Virus record (IMG/VR): IMGVR_UViG_3300017956_000041
Location: 1 to 38,808 of that record
Direction: 5' to 3' (one strand)
From: a virus
Length of the DNA: 38,808 nt
In this document: one piece after another, positions 20,850-28,845 of the stretch
Layout: every line of letters starts with the position of its first letter
Position numbering within the stretch: the first letter of the stretch is position 1
The notes under the pieces: generated by a model
The model's input: the letters and a program-made list of their open reading frames with translations, nothing else
The model's database searches: none
Told to the model about the DNA's origin: nothing
Made by a program: the position numbers and the translations under genes

Positions 20850-23347
20850 GAAAATAAATCCTCCAATGTAGCAACAGGTTCAGTTGTCCAACCCATGCTT
20901 TTAACAATAGTATCCATAGGTTCTAAAAATGCCTTTTGGAACATTGTATCATAGTCAACGTACTTGTGCAAGTCAAACTCCTCGGGGAGCTTTGTAACAA
21001 ATGCAACCGTATTTTCTTTTATAAGGTTAGGCTCATACAAATATAAAAATTTAATCTTATCGCCTTCCTGAATTTGTTCATACTTATGAGAAAGATTATT
21101 TTTTTCTAGATAAAAGTTGTAGAGCAAACTACCCCTAACGTGCATAGGAGTTCCTTTGTTATAGATGTGTGAGGAACTTCTATACTTTGCCATGTTATTA
21201 CACCCACGTGGAAAAGCTATTTCCTCAGGGCTCATACTTTTAAACTTAGACTTTGTGCTTTCAATAAACTTATGTAGTGTGTCCTGATCTGAGGTTAAGC
21301 AGAGTCTAACGGCTTCTCGTAAACTATCTCGAACAGGAGCAGGTGTAGAAGAACGAACAATTTCTAAACCCATAACTTTTAAGTCTGGAGTAGAATAACG
21401 AACACCTTCATTATCCCACACGTTCATAGCATAACGTTTCTTTGCTATCCAAATGGCCTTATCTGCGATTGCCTCACGTTTAAAGAATATTTTTTGTTCA
21501 AAGGCGTTTGTGTATTTAGCAAGTTTACTCATTGCCTTATCAATACAGGGCTCAATCTGCTCTGTACCTATTTGATCTAGGATGTCAACAATCTTATCCT
21601 TAGGCTTGTCTTTGTAAAAAGTCTCAACAAGGTTCTTGAGAGTAATGTAGCATGAGTCTGTGTCGGAGTAAAAGCTATATACTACCTCATTATTAGTCCC
21701 ACAAACCCTGTTGAGAAAAAGGTTTAGTGCTTGTGCTGTGTCCTGAATAATATATTGTCCGGACAATGTAATACCTTCTGCAATCCTATCATCATAGTAT
21801 CTAAAGTATTCATTAGCCATCGCACCATAAAGAGAGTTAAGTTGAATCTTACGAGCCATCTGAAAATTGTTGTACTTAGCAATCTCGTTTTTGTATACGT
21901 CTGCTTTTGTTTCCTCATACTTACGCTTGGATTCCAACATCAACTTCTTATATTTCTGACGATCATCAAAAAACTTTTGTACAATCTCTGGGAAATATCC
22001 TTGCTTTTCCCGAGTAAAACAATAACCATTAGCTGCCATTGCGTAGTTCTTATCCCGAAGTTGGGATAAGTCATAACCTTTTGTAAGTAAGTCTTTAATT
22101 TGCACATCAAATGTATAACCAGGAACCAGTGTTTCTGGAGACATGTTATACTGCATAATGATTGAGGGATACAGTGAAGTCGCATCGAAAGAAGCAACCC
22201 ATTCATATTCACCGGGTACAGGCTCTTGTACATAAGCACCTGCAATATTTCTTGAGGGACGATCGGGCTTCAAGTGTATCACAACATCTTGATCGATCAA
22301 ATGATTGTACAACAAACAGTCCCAAGTCCTAACAGATGAAAATACATCTGCATAATTGCACTTGCCGTCGTATGCCATTGTTAGACAAAGTTCAATTAAC
22401 TTCATCTTGTCCTCAAGTTTATCTACAAGGACAGTATCAATGATGTTATACTCTACAAACCTGTTCCAGTCATTCTCATAAAACTCTCTGAAAGTATCAA
22501 ACCCACTTTCAAGTTTCTTTTGTCCTAGTTCTACATCTGCAATGTAATCTAGTTTGTAGGATTCTCGGGTAATGTATGTAAACTTCTTATACAAGTCTAG
22601 GTAATCTAACTGAGCAACGCCTGTCATCTCATACTTAACTTGCTCCCTACCACCTATCGTTAGATTTTTTCTAGCAACTAAGCCAAAGGGACTGAAACGT
22701 TTTTTATCCTCGTCACCTAAGATACGTTCTACCCTAGCAATAAGATAAGGCAAGTCAAACAGTTCTGTATTCCAACCTGTTATAACGTCAGGTGTATTAG
22801 CATTCCACCAATCTAAGAAGTTTTGTAATAGAATTCGTTCGTCAGAACAGGGGCGATAGTCTATGTTGTAGTCCTTAGTAGCCTCGCCCGGAGTAAAGTT
22901 ACCTAGTCCAAATGTTGTTATCTTTTTTGTGTTGTTGTTTTGTAAGGTTATGAGAAGAACTTTCTCAATAGGATTGTTTACATCTGGGAACCCATTCTCT
23001 GCTGTTGTTTCTATATCAATAGAATAGATGTCGATGTGTTTAGGATCCCAGGCAATCTCGCCGGGATATTTTTCTGTGATATATTGGTAACCCCATTGTG
23101 TTTGTCCGAAGATAGGAAAGTTAGAAACTTCCTTGTATCTATCTACAAACTCTGATGCTTCTTTGTTTGTCTCGAACTTTACAGGAGCAAGTGTTTCACC
23201 GAACATGCTCTTGTATTTAGAGTGCTTATCTGTTTTTACATAAAGGGTGGGCTTAAAGTCGTGTCGAGAAGTAAAACGTTTACCATCTCGAACACCTCGA
23301 ACTAGTATCTTGTTGCCATAGTGCTTGGCAAACGTATAAAAATTCAT
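20846..23347 (-). CDS. 43: DNA polymerase gp43 (family B)
   Basis: This 833-aa protein is close to T4 gp43 (898). The 3'-5' exonuclease motifs are visible: Exo I SIDIETTAENG near residue 109, Exo II VITGWNTELFDLPYL and Exo III YNIIDTVLVDKL. The polymerase motifs follow: A FDATSLYPSI (about 386), B KIQLNSLYGAMANEY (about 497) and C YSDTDSCYI (about 558). The C-terminal tail ending TLEDLFS is probably the clamp-binding peptide for gp45. A consensus promoter and GGAG lie directly upstream. Confidence 0.97.
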   Translation of the reverse strand: MNFYTFAKHYGNKILVRGVRDGKRFTSRHDFKPTLYVKTDKHSKYKSMFGETLAPVKFETNKEASEFVDRYKEVSNFPIFGQTQWGYQYITEKYPGEIAWDPKHIDIYSIDIETTAENGFPDVNNPIEKVLLITLQNNNTKKITTFGLGNFTPGEATKDYNIDYRPCSDERILLQNFLDWWNANTPDVITGWNTELFDLPYLIARVERILGDEDKKRFSPFGLVARKNLTIGGREQVKYEMTGVAQLDYLDLYKKFTYITRESYKLDYIADVELGQKKLESGFDTFREFYENDWNRFVEYNIIDTVLVDKLEDKMKLIELCLTMAYDGKCNYADVFSSVRTWDCLLYNHLIDQDVVIHLKPDRPSRNIAGAYVQEPVPGEYEWVASFDATSLYPSIIMQYNMSPETLVPGYTFDVQIKDLLTKGYDLSQLRDKNYAMAANGYCFTREKQGYFPEIVQKFFDDRQKYKKLMLESKRKYEETKADVYKNEIAKYNNFQMARKIQLNSLYGAMANEYFRYYDDRIAEGITLSGQYIIQDTAQALNLFLNRVCGTNNEVVYSFYSDTDSCYITLKNLVETFYKDKPKDKIVDILDQIGTEQIEPCIDKAMSKLAKYTNAFEQKIFFKREAIADKAIWIAKKRYAMNVWDNEGVRYSTPDLKVMGLEIVRSSTPAPVRDSLREAVRLCLTSDQDTLHKFIESTKSKFKSMSPEEIAFPRGCNNMAKYRSSSHIYNKGTPMHVRGSLLYNFYLEKNNLSHKYEQIQEGDKIKFLYLYEPNLIKENTVAFVTKLPEEFDLHKYVDYDTMFQKAFLEPMDTIVKSMGWTTEPVATLEDLFS

Positions 23348-23373
23348 AATAACTCCAACACAAATAAGTCATA

Positions 23374-23402
23374 ATTATAGTATCGTTGGAGGATAATGTC
23401 AA
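23374..23402 (-). promoter_or_regulatory. Sigma70-type promoter for gp43 unit
   Basis: TTGACA (23397-23402), 17-bp spacer, TATAAT (23374-23379). TGGTCATCT lies five bases upstream and contains the last codons of the thermonuclease gene, whose stop falls just before the -35. Confidence 0.87.
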
Positions 23403-23405
23403 GTA

Positions 23406-23816
23406 TTAGATGACCACTTTCTTTCTATTGAGTAAGTGGGCTTCTTCTATATCCTCTTTGGATTGACCAAAATAAGCAACACCCAAGTGTTCTCGAATCA
23501 TTATATCTTTTACGCTTTGGTCTCTATCTTCCTTGGCATCGTACACGATAAACTCTCCAAGGATACGACCAAATTTCCCTGTGGCGTCTTTGTGAGTCCG
23601 TAAAGTTGATTCTTTCCCAAGGGCCGTTTTAAGAAATGCCTTCGCCATAAGTCCGTATTGCTTTTCAACCTTATCTCTTGTCCGGCTTTCAGGAGTGTCA
23701 ATTCCATATAATCGCACTCGTTGGTTACGATACCATATTCCGAAACCGAGATCAATGTCGACATCCACGGTGTCACCATCTACTACCCTTACGATTTTAC
23801 ATTTATACTCGTACAT
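23406..23816 (-). CDS. Thermonuclease-family (SNase-like) endonuclease
   Basis: This 136-aa protein has the staphylococcal-nuclease OB-fold signature. VVDGDTVDVDIDLGFG (Asp13/Asp15) is followed by RVRLYGIDTPES with the catalytic Arg, Asp40 and Glu43, and a later TGKFGRILGEF carrying the second Arg. It would cleave DNA or RNA in a calcium-dependent manner. No signal peptide is seen, so it acts in the cytoplasm, perhaps in host DNA breakdown or recombination. It lies just upstream of gp43, and its stop codon sits within the promoter upstream element for gp43. Confidence 0.87.
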   Translation of the reverse strand: MYEYKCKIVRVVDGDTVDVDIDLGFGIWYRNQRVRLYGIDTPESRTRDKVEKQYGLMAKAFLKTALGKESTLRTHKDATGKFGRILGEFIVYDAKEDRDQSVKDIMIREHLGVAYFGQSKEDIEEAHLLNRKKVVI

Positions 23817-23817
23817 A

Positions 23818-24150
23818 TCAACCTTTTAAAGTTTGCTTAGTAACAATATTATTGTCCGGAACAAGAAGTCCTGAACCAAATCGTCTATTGTATTCATTTA
23901 GCAAAGATGTCTCAGGTTGATAAATTGAAACGATGTGTGCTGGCATAATAGGTACTTTATGCTCTTTAGCAAAAGGAGCATAGGGAGCAAGGCCAATGCC
24001 AAACTCATTGGGATTATCCTGTTTAGGAACCATCATTATTAAACAAGGTTTATTGGCTAGAACAAATTCCCTGCCTTCAACTTGTATCTCTTCGATATCT
24101 CCAATGATGTCCTCACCAGATGATAATTTTATAATTTGGACATTGGCCAT
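23818..24150 (-). CDS. Conserved phage protein, possible Sm-like fold
   Basis: This 110-aa protein starts MANVQIIKLSSGEDIIGDIEEI and continues with strand-rich VEGREFVLANKPCLIMMVP. It ends in a conserved-looking SLLNEYNRRFGSGLLVP. The opening strand-turn pattern (LxSGExIxGxI) is reminiscent of Sm/LSm-like small beta barrels, and I recall the family in T4-like marine phages without an assigned role. AAGGA precedes the ATG. It lies between Hsp20 and the nuclease with 1-bp spacing to the latter. Confidence 0.68.
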   Translation of the reverse strand: MANVQIIKLSSGEDIIGDIEEIQVEGREFVLANKPCLIMMVPKQDNPNEFGIGLAPYAPFAKEHKVPIMPAHIVSIYQPETSLLNEYNRRFGSGLLVPDNNIVTKQTLKG

Positions 24151-24160
24151 GCTTTATTCC

Positions 24161-24601
24161 TTATTTAACTTTGATTGTTGTTGCTTTCTTTTCTTCTGGA
24201 ACTTCTCTAATCAGAGTGATTAAAAGCATTCCATCTACAAACTCTGCATCTTCTACTTTAACATGTTCTGCTAATGCAAATGTTCTTGTGAAGTTACGAG
24301 CTCCAATACCCTTGTGATAAAATTCTCTTTTATCTTCGCCTCGGTCTTGTACACCTTGAACAACGAGTTTATTACCTTCGGGTACTAGGTTGATGTTAAA
24401 TTCATCTTTTGTGAAACCTGCTGCTGCAATTTCAATAATGAATTTTTCATCTTCAACCTTTACAATATTGTAGGGTGGATAATTGTTTGCAATCTCTGAA
24501 ACATTCACAAGATTGTCTAACATTCTATCAAAACCTACAGTGAAAGGTTTTACATCATTTAAAAAATCAGCCATGTTGGCTGTAGTATATCTTCTTACCA
24601 T
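24161..24601 (-). CDS. Small heat-shock protein Hsp20 (alpha-crystallin family)
   Basis: This 146-aa protein has the alpha-crystallin domain from about residue 43: YPPYNIVKVEDEKFIIEIAAAGF, then KLVVQGVQ, FYHKGIGARNFTRTFAL and the terminal DGMLLITL, followed by a short tail. Hsp20 proteins are widespread in T4-like marine phages, where they probably assist virion assembly; that role is inferred. It has the strongest ribosome-binding site in the region (AGGAGG). A late box lies 62-69 bp upstream with a GAAA-type hairpin in the leader. Confidence 0.95.
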   Translation of the reverse strand: MVRRYTTANMADFLNDVKPFTVGFDRMLDNLVNVSEIANNYPPYNIVKVEDEKFIIEIAAAGFTKDEFNINLVPEGNKLVVQGVQDRGEDKREFYHKGIGARNFTRTFALAEHVKVEDAEFVDGMLLITLIREVPEEKKATTIKVK

Positions 24602-24638
24602 TTTAGTTTCCTCCTATATTTAGCAAGGTTAGTTATAC

Positions 24639-24657
24639 GAGACCCTTTCGGCGTCTC
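24639..24657 (-). promoter_or_regulatory. Hairpin in hsp20 leader
   Basis: GAGAC/GTCTC stem extended by CC/GG around a GAAA tetraloop (one bulged G). It lies 6 bp downstream of the late box, so it would form near the 5' end of the hsp20 mRNA. No U-run follows on the minus strand, so it is more likely an mRNA-stability element than a terminator. Confidence 0.5.
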
Positions 24658-24662
24658 AATTT

Positions 24663-24670
24663 TATTTATA
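24663..24670 (-). promoter_or_regulatory. T4-type late promoter box for Hsp20
   Basis: TATAAATA 62 bp before hsp20, between the P4H stop and a leader hairpin. Confidence 0.72.
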
Positions 24671-24675
24671 AAAGT

Positions 24676-25260
24676 TTAAGGGTTTTGATTAAATTCACCT
24701 TCCCTAAACCACAAATTAACAGCCCACTTTTCTCCTAGTCCTACAGGCTCTCCGCCATGTAAAGCAAATGGGTGTTCAATGTTTGTTCCGGGATAACATG
24801 TATGAAAAATTATTAAGCGACCCTGAACTGCATCTACTCTTCTAGACAGTTTAGGAAAAATTGTTCCTCCCCCAGAAGTAGGAGTATTCAAATACATTAA
24901 TGCAGTTAGAACTCTTTGTCCTCCCGACTTAATAAGTTCTGGATTTTTTACAAGATCAAAAGTATCATGATGTGGTTTGTATTCTTGTGTTTTATCATAT
25001 CGAATAACTTGAGGCGGCTCACTCTGAGCAGGATGTATTCCTACTTTGGATGCTACCTTTTCCATAAACGTTTTGACAAAGGAATCAGTATGAGATAGCC
25101 AATGTTGATAGCTAGTCCTTGCATCTGTTATTGGATTGTCTTTGTCAAAAACTTTTGAACGTTCTAAATGATCTCGACTCATTTCTATTATAGTTTCGCA
25201 TTCGTAACTCGTTAGAAAATTGTCCTCATAATATATAAGCGGCGTCAAATTTAGGATCAT
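24676..25260 (-). CDS. 2OG-Fe(II) oxygenase, prolyl-4-hydroxylase-like
   Basis: This 194-aa protein has the classical P4H core. YKPHHDTF gives the HxD iron ligands (His97, Asp99), GGGTIFPKL is the usual strand, GRLIIFHT follows, and distal His168 (FALHGGEPV) precedes Lys178 in GEKWAVNLWFRE for 2-oxoglutarate. The order and spacing fit phage P4H homologues that hydroxylate proline or related residues. The substrate is unknown and might be a virion or host protein. It ends 6 bp upstream of the late box serving Hsp20 and follows RegA with a short gap. Confidence 0.9.
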   Translation of the reverse strand: MILNLTPLIYYEDNFLTSYECETIIEMSRDHLERSKVFDKDNPITDARTSYQHWLSHTDSFVKTFMEKVASKVGIHPAQSEPPQVIRYDKTQEYKPHHDTFDLVKNPELIKSGGQRVLTALMYLNTPTSGGGTIFPKLSRRVDAVQGRLIIFHTCYPGTNIEHPFALHGGEPVGLGEKWAVNLWFREGEFNQNP

Positions 25261-25266
25261 ATTATG

Positions 25267-25689
25267 TTATCGTTTTTTACCTATGTTGTACTTTGGAATT
25301 AAATCCCATTGATCTTTTTCTTTAAAAGCAATTATTTTAATCTGACTTAGAGGGGCTAAATTTTCTTCCTCTAATTCAATTAAAAGTTTTACAAGTCCCC
25401 AATCTTGTAGAAGTTTACCTATTGTGTTCCTTCTTTGCAAATCGTTCTCTGTAAAATCTGCCGCTTTGCCGTCTAAAGCAAACAGTTCTTTAAAATGCGT
25501 AATAAAGTATCTTCCCTTCTTGTGTAAAATATGACAAGACTGAAAAAGAACATTATCCTTTTTAGAAGCAATGCCTATTCTAGACAATGTTTCCCTGACT
25601 TTTAAGAAGTCATCAGGACTGTTGAGTTCTATCTCTAAAGGAAAATAACCTGGAAAATTAATATCAAAGAAATCTTCTTTGTTGTTCAT
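25267..25689 (-). CDS. regA: RegA translational repressor
   Basis: This 140-aa protein is recognisable throughout. DDFLKVRETLSRIGIASKKDN, then LFQSCHILHKKGRYFITHFKELF and a terminal LIPKYNIGKKR closely track T4 RegA, with a longer N-terminus and a small insert near residue 105. RegA binds initiation regions of early mRNAs, including replication genes and its own in T4, and represses translation. A late box and an imperfect hairpin lie in the gap upstream. It follows gp62 as in T4. Confidence 0.95.
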   Translation of the reverse strand: MNNKEDFFDINFPGYFPLEIELNSPDDFLKVRETLSRIGIASKKDNVLFQSCHILHKKGRYFITHFKELFALDGKAADFTENDLQRRNTIGKLLQDWGLVKLLIELEEENLAPLSQIKIIAFKEKDQWDLIPKYNIGKKR

Positions 25690-25703
25690 CTCATTTACCT
25701 TAT

Positions 25704-25738
25704 AACTAATCCATAATTACTCTATGGAATTCTTAGTT
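25704..25738 (-). other. Imperfect palindrome in regA leader
   Basis: AACTAA pairs with TTAGTT and CCAT with ATGG around a nine-base loop, with unequal internal bulges. It fills the short gap between gp62 and regA and could be a leader structure or an operator for autoregulation. Confidence 0.35.
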
Positions 25739-25745
25739 ATTTATA
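25738..25745 (-). promoter_or_regulatory. T4-type late promoter box upstream of RegA
   Basis: TATAAATA overlaps the gp62 stop codon and lies 49 bp before regA. Late expression of a translational repressor would be unexpected, so this may be a chance match. Confidence 0.5.
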
Positions 25746-26199
25746 ATTTTCCACCTTTAGATGATTTTAGGTATTCCTTGATCTCCTCAATGTTCTCTGG
25801 AGTTAAAATTCTTAAGGCTTCTTTTGCCTTATTGAAACTGTAACCAAAATACTTTTGTACTGCTTCAAGATTTTCTTCTTCACTTTTCAACCATTTGTTG
25901 TAGCGTTTCTTTTTGCGAACAACAGCACAAAGAAAATCATACTGCATCTTTTTATCTAAATGAGATCTAGAATTCATTTCATTGCCAGCAATAACTGTAT
26001 CAGCACCATACCCCATAGCACGATTAACTATAAAAGGATTGTATTGATTCTCTGTCCAATCATCTACAATCAAATTTTCTTTGGTGTAGTTTATGCTATT
26101 GGCAAAATCAAAAGGGGAGATCTTCGCAAGTTTTTCTACGAAATCTTCTTCATTGATTTCACTTACTGCTGGACCAAAGCCTTCTAAAATACTTTCCAT
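25741..26199 (-). CDS. 62: Clamp-loader small subunit gp62
   Basis: This 152-aa protein is shorter than T4 gp62 (187). SPFDFANSINYTKENLIV, then YNPFIVNRAMGYGADTVIAGNEMN and YDFLCAVVRKKKRYNKWLK are the pattern I know from gp62 of marine T4-like phages. It bridges the gp44 ATPases and loads the gp45 clamp. The ATG at 26199 is preferred over TTG at 26202 because AGAGG is well spaced and it overlaps the previous stop as TGATG. Two tiny genes separate it from gp44. Confidence 0.9.
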   Translation of the reverse strand: MESILEGFGPAVSEINEEDFVEKLAKISPFDFANSINYTKENLIVDDWTENQYNPFIVNRAMGYGADTVIAGNEMNSRSHLDKKMQYDFLCAVVRKKKRYNKWLKSEEENLEAVQKYFGYSFNKAKEALRILTPENIEEIKEYLKSSKGGKL

Positions 26200-26333
26200 C
26201 AACGACCTCTGATCTGATAGGAAGATGCTAAAAGTTCTGCATTCTTCATCATAAAGTCTGCCTCATAATAAGAACCAAACCCTACTAATAATAATAAAAC
26301 AATAAATGCAAATACTAATACTGCTCTTTTCAT
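26199..26333 (-). CDS. 44-aa single-pass membrane or signal-anchored peptide
   Basis: This 44-aa frame starts at ATG 26333 and ends in TGATG overlapping the gp62 start. The sequence MKRAVLVFAFIVLLLLVGFGS is a clear hydrophobic segment after two basic residues, and a short polar tail (YYEADFMMKNAELLASSY) follows. It is too hydrophobic and well placed to be chance, although no strong Shine-Dalgarno is visible. Translation may be coupled to the preceding 36-aa gene. Function unknown. Confidence 0.55.
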   Translation of the reverse strand: MKRAVLVFAFIVLLLLVGFGSYYEADFMMKNAELLASSYQIRGR

Positions 26334-26338
26334 TCTGT

Positions 26339-26449
26339 TCATTCTGATAAAGTCTTGTTTACTACTTTGGCAAGTCTACCACGTTTCATGAACTTGTGAA
26401 AAGCCTTTAGTTTCTTTTTTAATTGTTTTTTTATTTTCGTTTTTTTCAT
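26339..26449 (-). CDS. 36-aa highly basic peptide
   Basis: This 36-aa frame starts at ATG 26449, overlapping the gp44 stop as ATGA, with GGAG five bases upstream inside gp44. The product (MKKTKIKKQLKKKLKAFHK, then FMKRGRLAKVVNKTLSE) has about 14 Lys/Arg and would be a basic amphipathic helix, suggesting nucleic-acid contact. The overlap and ribosome-binding site support it being translated. A Lys-rich chance frame in A-rich DNA cannot be excluded. Confidence 0.5.
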   Translation of the reverse strand: MKKTKIKKQLKKKLKAFHKFMKRGRLAKVVNKTLSE

Positions 26450-27390
26450 TTAAACTCCACGTTTGCCATAATTTCAGTTAAGCAGGCAGTAAGATTAATT
26501 TCTTGATCTGCTACAAACGCTGCTTTATACTGATAGTCTGCAATAAGTAAAACAAGCTGAGGTATAGATTTAATCTCAGGCAGTAGAGTATCATAGATGT
26601 ATCTAAAGATGCCTTGTGGATCTGTATCAACATTGTTGGCAACCCATTGTCGCATCTTACGCCAATCCTTTTCTTTCAAGGAAGCAATCAACTCCTTTGT
26701 GTTGATTTCTGCAAAGTTGCTGAGAATGCCTTCATCAATAACACCTGCCGCAGAATACCTTTGTAGTTCATTAATAACACGTCGATAGTCTGGGAAGTAT
26801 TTAATCAATAAATCTGCCAATACTTTTTCATGATACTTAATGCCTTCAGAATTAAGAATGTCCTGCATTCTTTTCATAAAGGCACTTGCTAACTTAGGCT
26901 TATTACCGTTACCTGTTTTAAATTCAATAACCGTAGTCCTGGAATGTAGTGGACTAATGATACGATTTTTATAGTTACATGTAAAAATAAACCTACAGTT
27001 TTCAGAGAATGTTTCTATAAACGCACGTAGAGCAGGCTGAACACTATCCTTGTTTAGATAGTCTGCCTCATCTATGATTACAACTTTTGTTTTTCCTTCA
27101 AAACTAATTGAACTAGCAAAGTCCTTAATTTTAGTTCTTAAGGTATCAATTTGCCTGCCTTCATCTGAACCGTTAATAATGATGTAATCACATCCTAACT
27201 GTTCACACAAGGCTCTTGCTACTGTAGTCTTACCTGTACCTGCGGTGCCACACAAAAGCAAATTAGGAACTTCTCCTTTATTGAGAAACTCCTTAAATGT
27301 TTTTTTAGTGTCCTCAGGTAGAATACAGTCATCAATATTCTGTGGGCGATACTTTTCTACCCATAGAAACTGCTCTGCTCTACTTTCCAT
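26446..27390 (-). CDS. 44: Clamp-loader ATPase gp44
   Basis: This 314-aa protein closely matches T4 gp44 (319 aa). The order is the RFC-box-like WVEKYRPQNIDD, Walker A CGTAGTGKTT (48-56), Walker B VVIIDEADYLN, FIFTCNYKNRIISPLHSRTT with sensor 1 and the SRC-like Arg finger, then the C-terminal oligomerisation helices. It opens and loads the gp45 clamp with gp62. I chose the ATG at 27390 because GGAG lies six bases before it; a GTG one codon earlier is less well spaced. Confidence 0.96.
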   Translation of the reverse strand: MESRAEQFLWVEKYRPQNIDDCILPEDTKKTFKEFLNKGEVPNLLLCGTAGTGKTTVARALCEQLGCDYIIINGSDEGRQIDTLRTKIKDFASSISFEGKTKVVIIDEADYLNKDSVQPALRAFIETFSENCRFIFTCNYKNRIISPLHSRTTVIEFKTGNGNKPKLASAFMKRMQDILNSEGIKYHEKVLADLLIKYFPDYRRVINELQRYSAAGVIDEGILSNFAEINTKELIASLKEKDWRKMRQWVANNVDTDPQGIFRYIYDTLLPEIKSIPQLVLLIADYQYKAAFVADQEINLTACLTEIMANVEFK

Positions 27391-27418
27391 CACTTACTCC
27401 ATAATATAATAAAAAAAC

Positions 27419-27973
27419 TTACTTACCAATTCGCTCTTTAATGTCAGCGGTATCATTTAGTGTAAGTTCAATGTGCCGTCCACCTTTCAAATAAGTTAGC
27501 ACAGTTTGAGGATCAGATACTTCATATGGATCCTCAGGGTGGTTTGCAGATTTACCTGGCTCTTCAAACAGCTTTTCTACTTCGCCGTTATTAACAACCA
27601 TTGCATATCTCCAAGACCTAATACCAAAGCCTAAATTGTCTTTGGCGACAAGCATATTCATAGAATGTGTAAACTTAGCAGAACCATCTGGGATAAGTTT
27701 AACATTTTTAATTCCCAAGTCCTTTGCCCACGCATTCATTACAAACGTGTCGTTGACACTTAGGCAATATACTTCGTCAATGCCATGCGCTTTAAACTCA
27801 TCATAGAGTTCGTCATAGCCAGGTAATTGATAGTTAGAACATGTAGGAGTAAATGCACCTGGCAGTGCAAACAATACTACACGCTTACCTTCAAATACTT
27901 CTTTAGATGTTAGTTCAGCCCATTCGCTATCTACACGAACAGGCCAACTAAGATCAGATACTAAATTAAGCAT
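27419..27973 (-). CDS. Peroxiredoxin (Prx5/AhpE-like thiol peroxidase)
   Basis: This 184-aa thioredoxin-fold protein has the peroxidatic motif PGAFTPTC (Cys45 with Thr42 and Pro38), then GYDELYDEFKAHGIDEVYCLSVND and RSWRYAMVVNNG. This is the pattern of the Prx5 subfamily, which reduces peroxides with glutathione or glutaredoxin. The C-terminus carries an extra ~20 residues. It sits between the gp45 and gp44 genes with GGAG before the ATG. A glutaredoxin encoded near 36.8 kb could be its reductant, which is inference. Confidence 0.9.
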   Translation of the reverse strand: MLNLVSDLSWPVRVDSEWAELTSKEVFEGKRVVLFALPGAFTPTCSNYQLPGYDELYDEFKAHGIDEVYCLSVNDTFVMNAWAKDLGIKNVKLIPDGSAKFTHSMNMLVAKDNLGFGIRSWRYAMVVNNGEVEKLFEEPGKSANHPEDPYEVSDPQTVLTYLKGGRHIELTLNDTADIKERIGK

Positions 27974-27976
27974 CTT

Positions 27977-28150
27977 TTATTCTCCATCACTGAAAGGATC
28001 AAAAGTTTCATTAAGAATTTTTTTAATCATAGTCAAAGCTTGATTAGGTCTAGTGAAGATAAATTCTGCACCATCATCTGAATTAGAAACTTCAAGTACC
28101 CAACCATTGGATACTTCCCTTAGGTTAAAATTTAATTTTCCTTCTTCCAT
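27977..28150 (-). CDS. Small acidic protein between clamp and peroxiredoxin
   Basis: This 57-aa protein (MEEGKLNFNLREVSNGWVLEVS then AEFIFTRPNQALTMIKKIL) has a compact beta-beta-alpha look. The ATG at 28150 has GGAG six bases upstream, better than the longer frame to 28180, which overlaps gp45. It starts one base after the gp45 stop. I recall similar short proteins in marine T4-like phages, function unknown. Confidence 0.65.
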   Translation of the reverse strand: MEEGKLNFNLREVSNGWVLEVSNSDDGAEFIFTRPNQALTMIKKILNETFDPFSDGE

Positions 28151-28151
28151 A

Positions 28152-28814
28152 TTATTCTCCAATTTCTGAAGAGCGTTCAAGTGCCAACCAATACTTAAGA
28201 TCAGATTTGCTGTTCTGTAAGAACATAAACTTCTTCTTAGAGATTGTAACCTTGTATGATCCAGGAACTACTTTTAAATTTTCAATCTGCAGTCTTGCAT
28301 CAAACTCTACAGTAGCATCACCAATAACTTGCTTAAAGCTGTTACTCTTAGGCGTGCTAGGATCACCTACAGTAAGTGTTACCTTACCACCACTTGCCAC
28401 GATACTTAGCATAGGTGCACCTGTAATCGCGGCTGCTTTCATAATCATACCCAAGTTTTCTGAGGACAAGTCGAATGAGTAGAAATCATCTACATCAATA
28501 GTCTTGTCGGGAGCAGAAACAATAATGTTAGGGTCTGCATAAAAGTATTCAAACTCACTACTACCTTTAATCACTTTAAGAGATTCATCACCAAACTCTA
28601 CGTCGGTGTCCTCCATAAGTGTAAGTAAAGCAAGTAAGCTATTAAGATCATAGATAGCGAACTCTTTATCAAAAGTTTCATCTACGACTGCTCGTGCGAA
28701 AATGTTCTTTCCTGTACTAATTGTAGAAAGAACATTTCCTTGTCGAACGAGAATGTTGGAATTTACCGTTGCGAAATTCTTAAGAACTTCGAGGGTAGTT
28801 TTACTGATTTTCAT
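28152..28814 (-). CDS. 45: Sliding clamp gp45
   Basis: This 220-aa protein is close to T4 gp45 (228 aa). MKISKTTLEVLKNFATVNSNILVRQGN, the internal LLALLTLMEDTDVEFGD, and the second-domain FDARLQIENLKVVPGSYKVTISKKKFM are typical. The trimeric clamp tethers gp43 and, in T4, activates late transcription with gp33/gp55. The gene heads a promoter-driven unit. The GGAG is about 11 bases from the ATG, longer than ideal, so initiation may be regulated. Confidence 0.95.
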   Translation of the reverse strand: MKISKTTLEVLKNFATVNSNILVRQGNVLSTISTGKNIFARAVVDETFDKEFAIYDLNSLLALLTLMEDTDVEFGDESLKVIKGSSEFEYFYADPNIIVSAPDKTIDVDDFYSFDLSSENLGMIMKAAAITGAPMLSIVASGGKVTLTVGDPSTPKSNSFKQVIGDATVEFDARLQIENLKVVPGSYKVTISKKKFMFLQNSKSDLKYWLALERSSEIGE

Positions 28815-28845
28815 AATATAGTTTACTCCATTATTAAGTCCGTAT

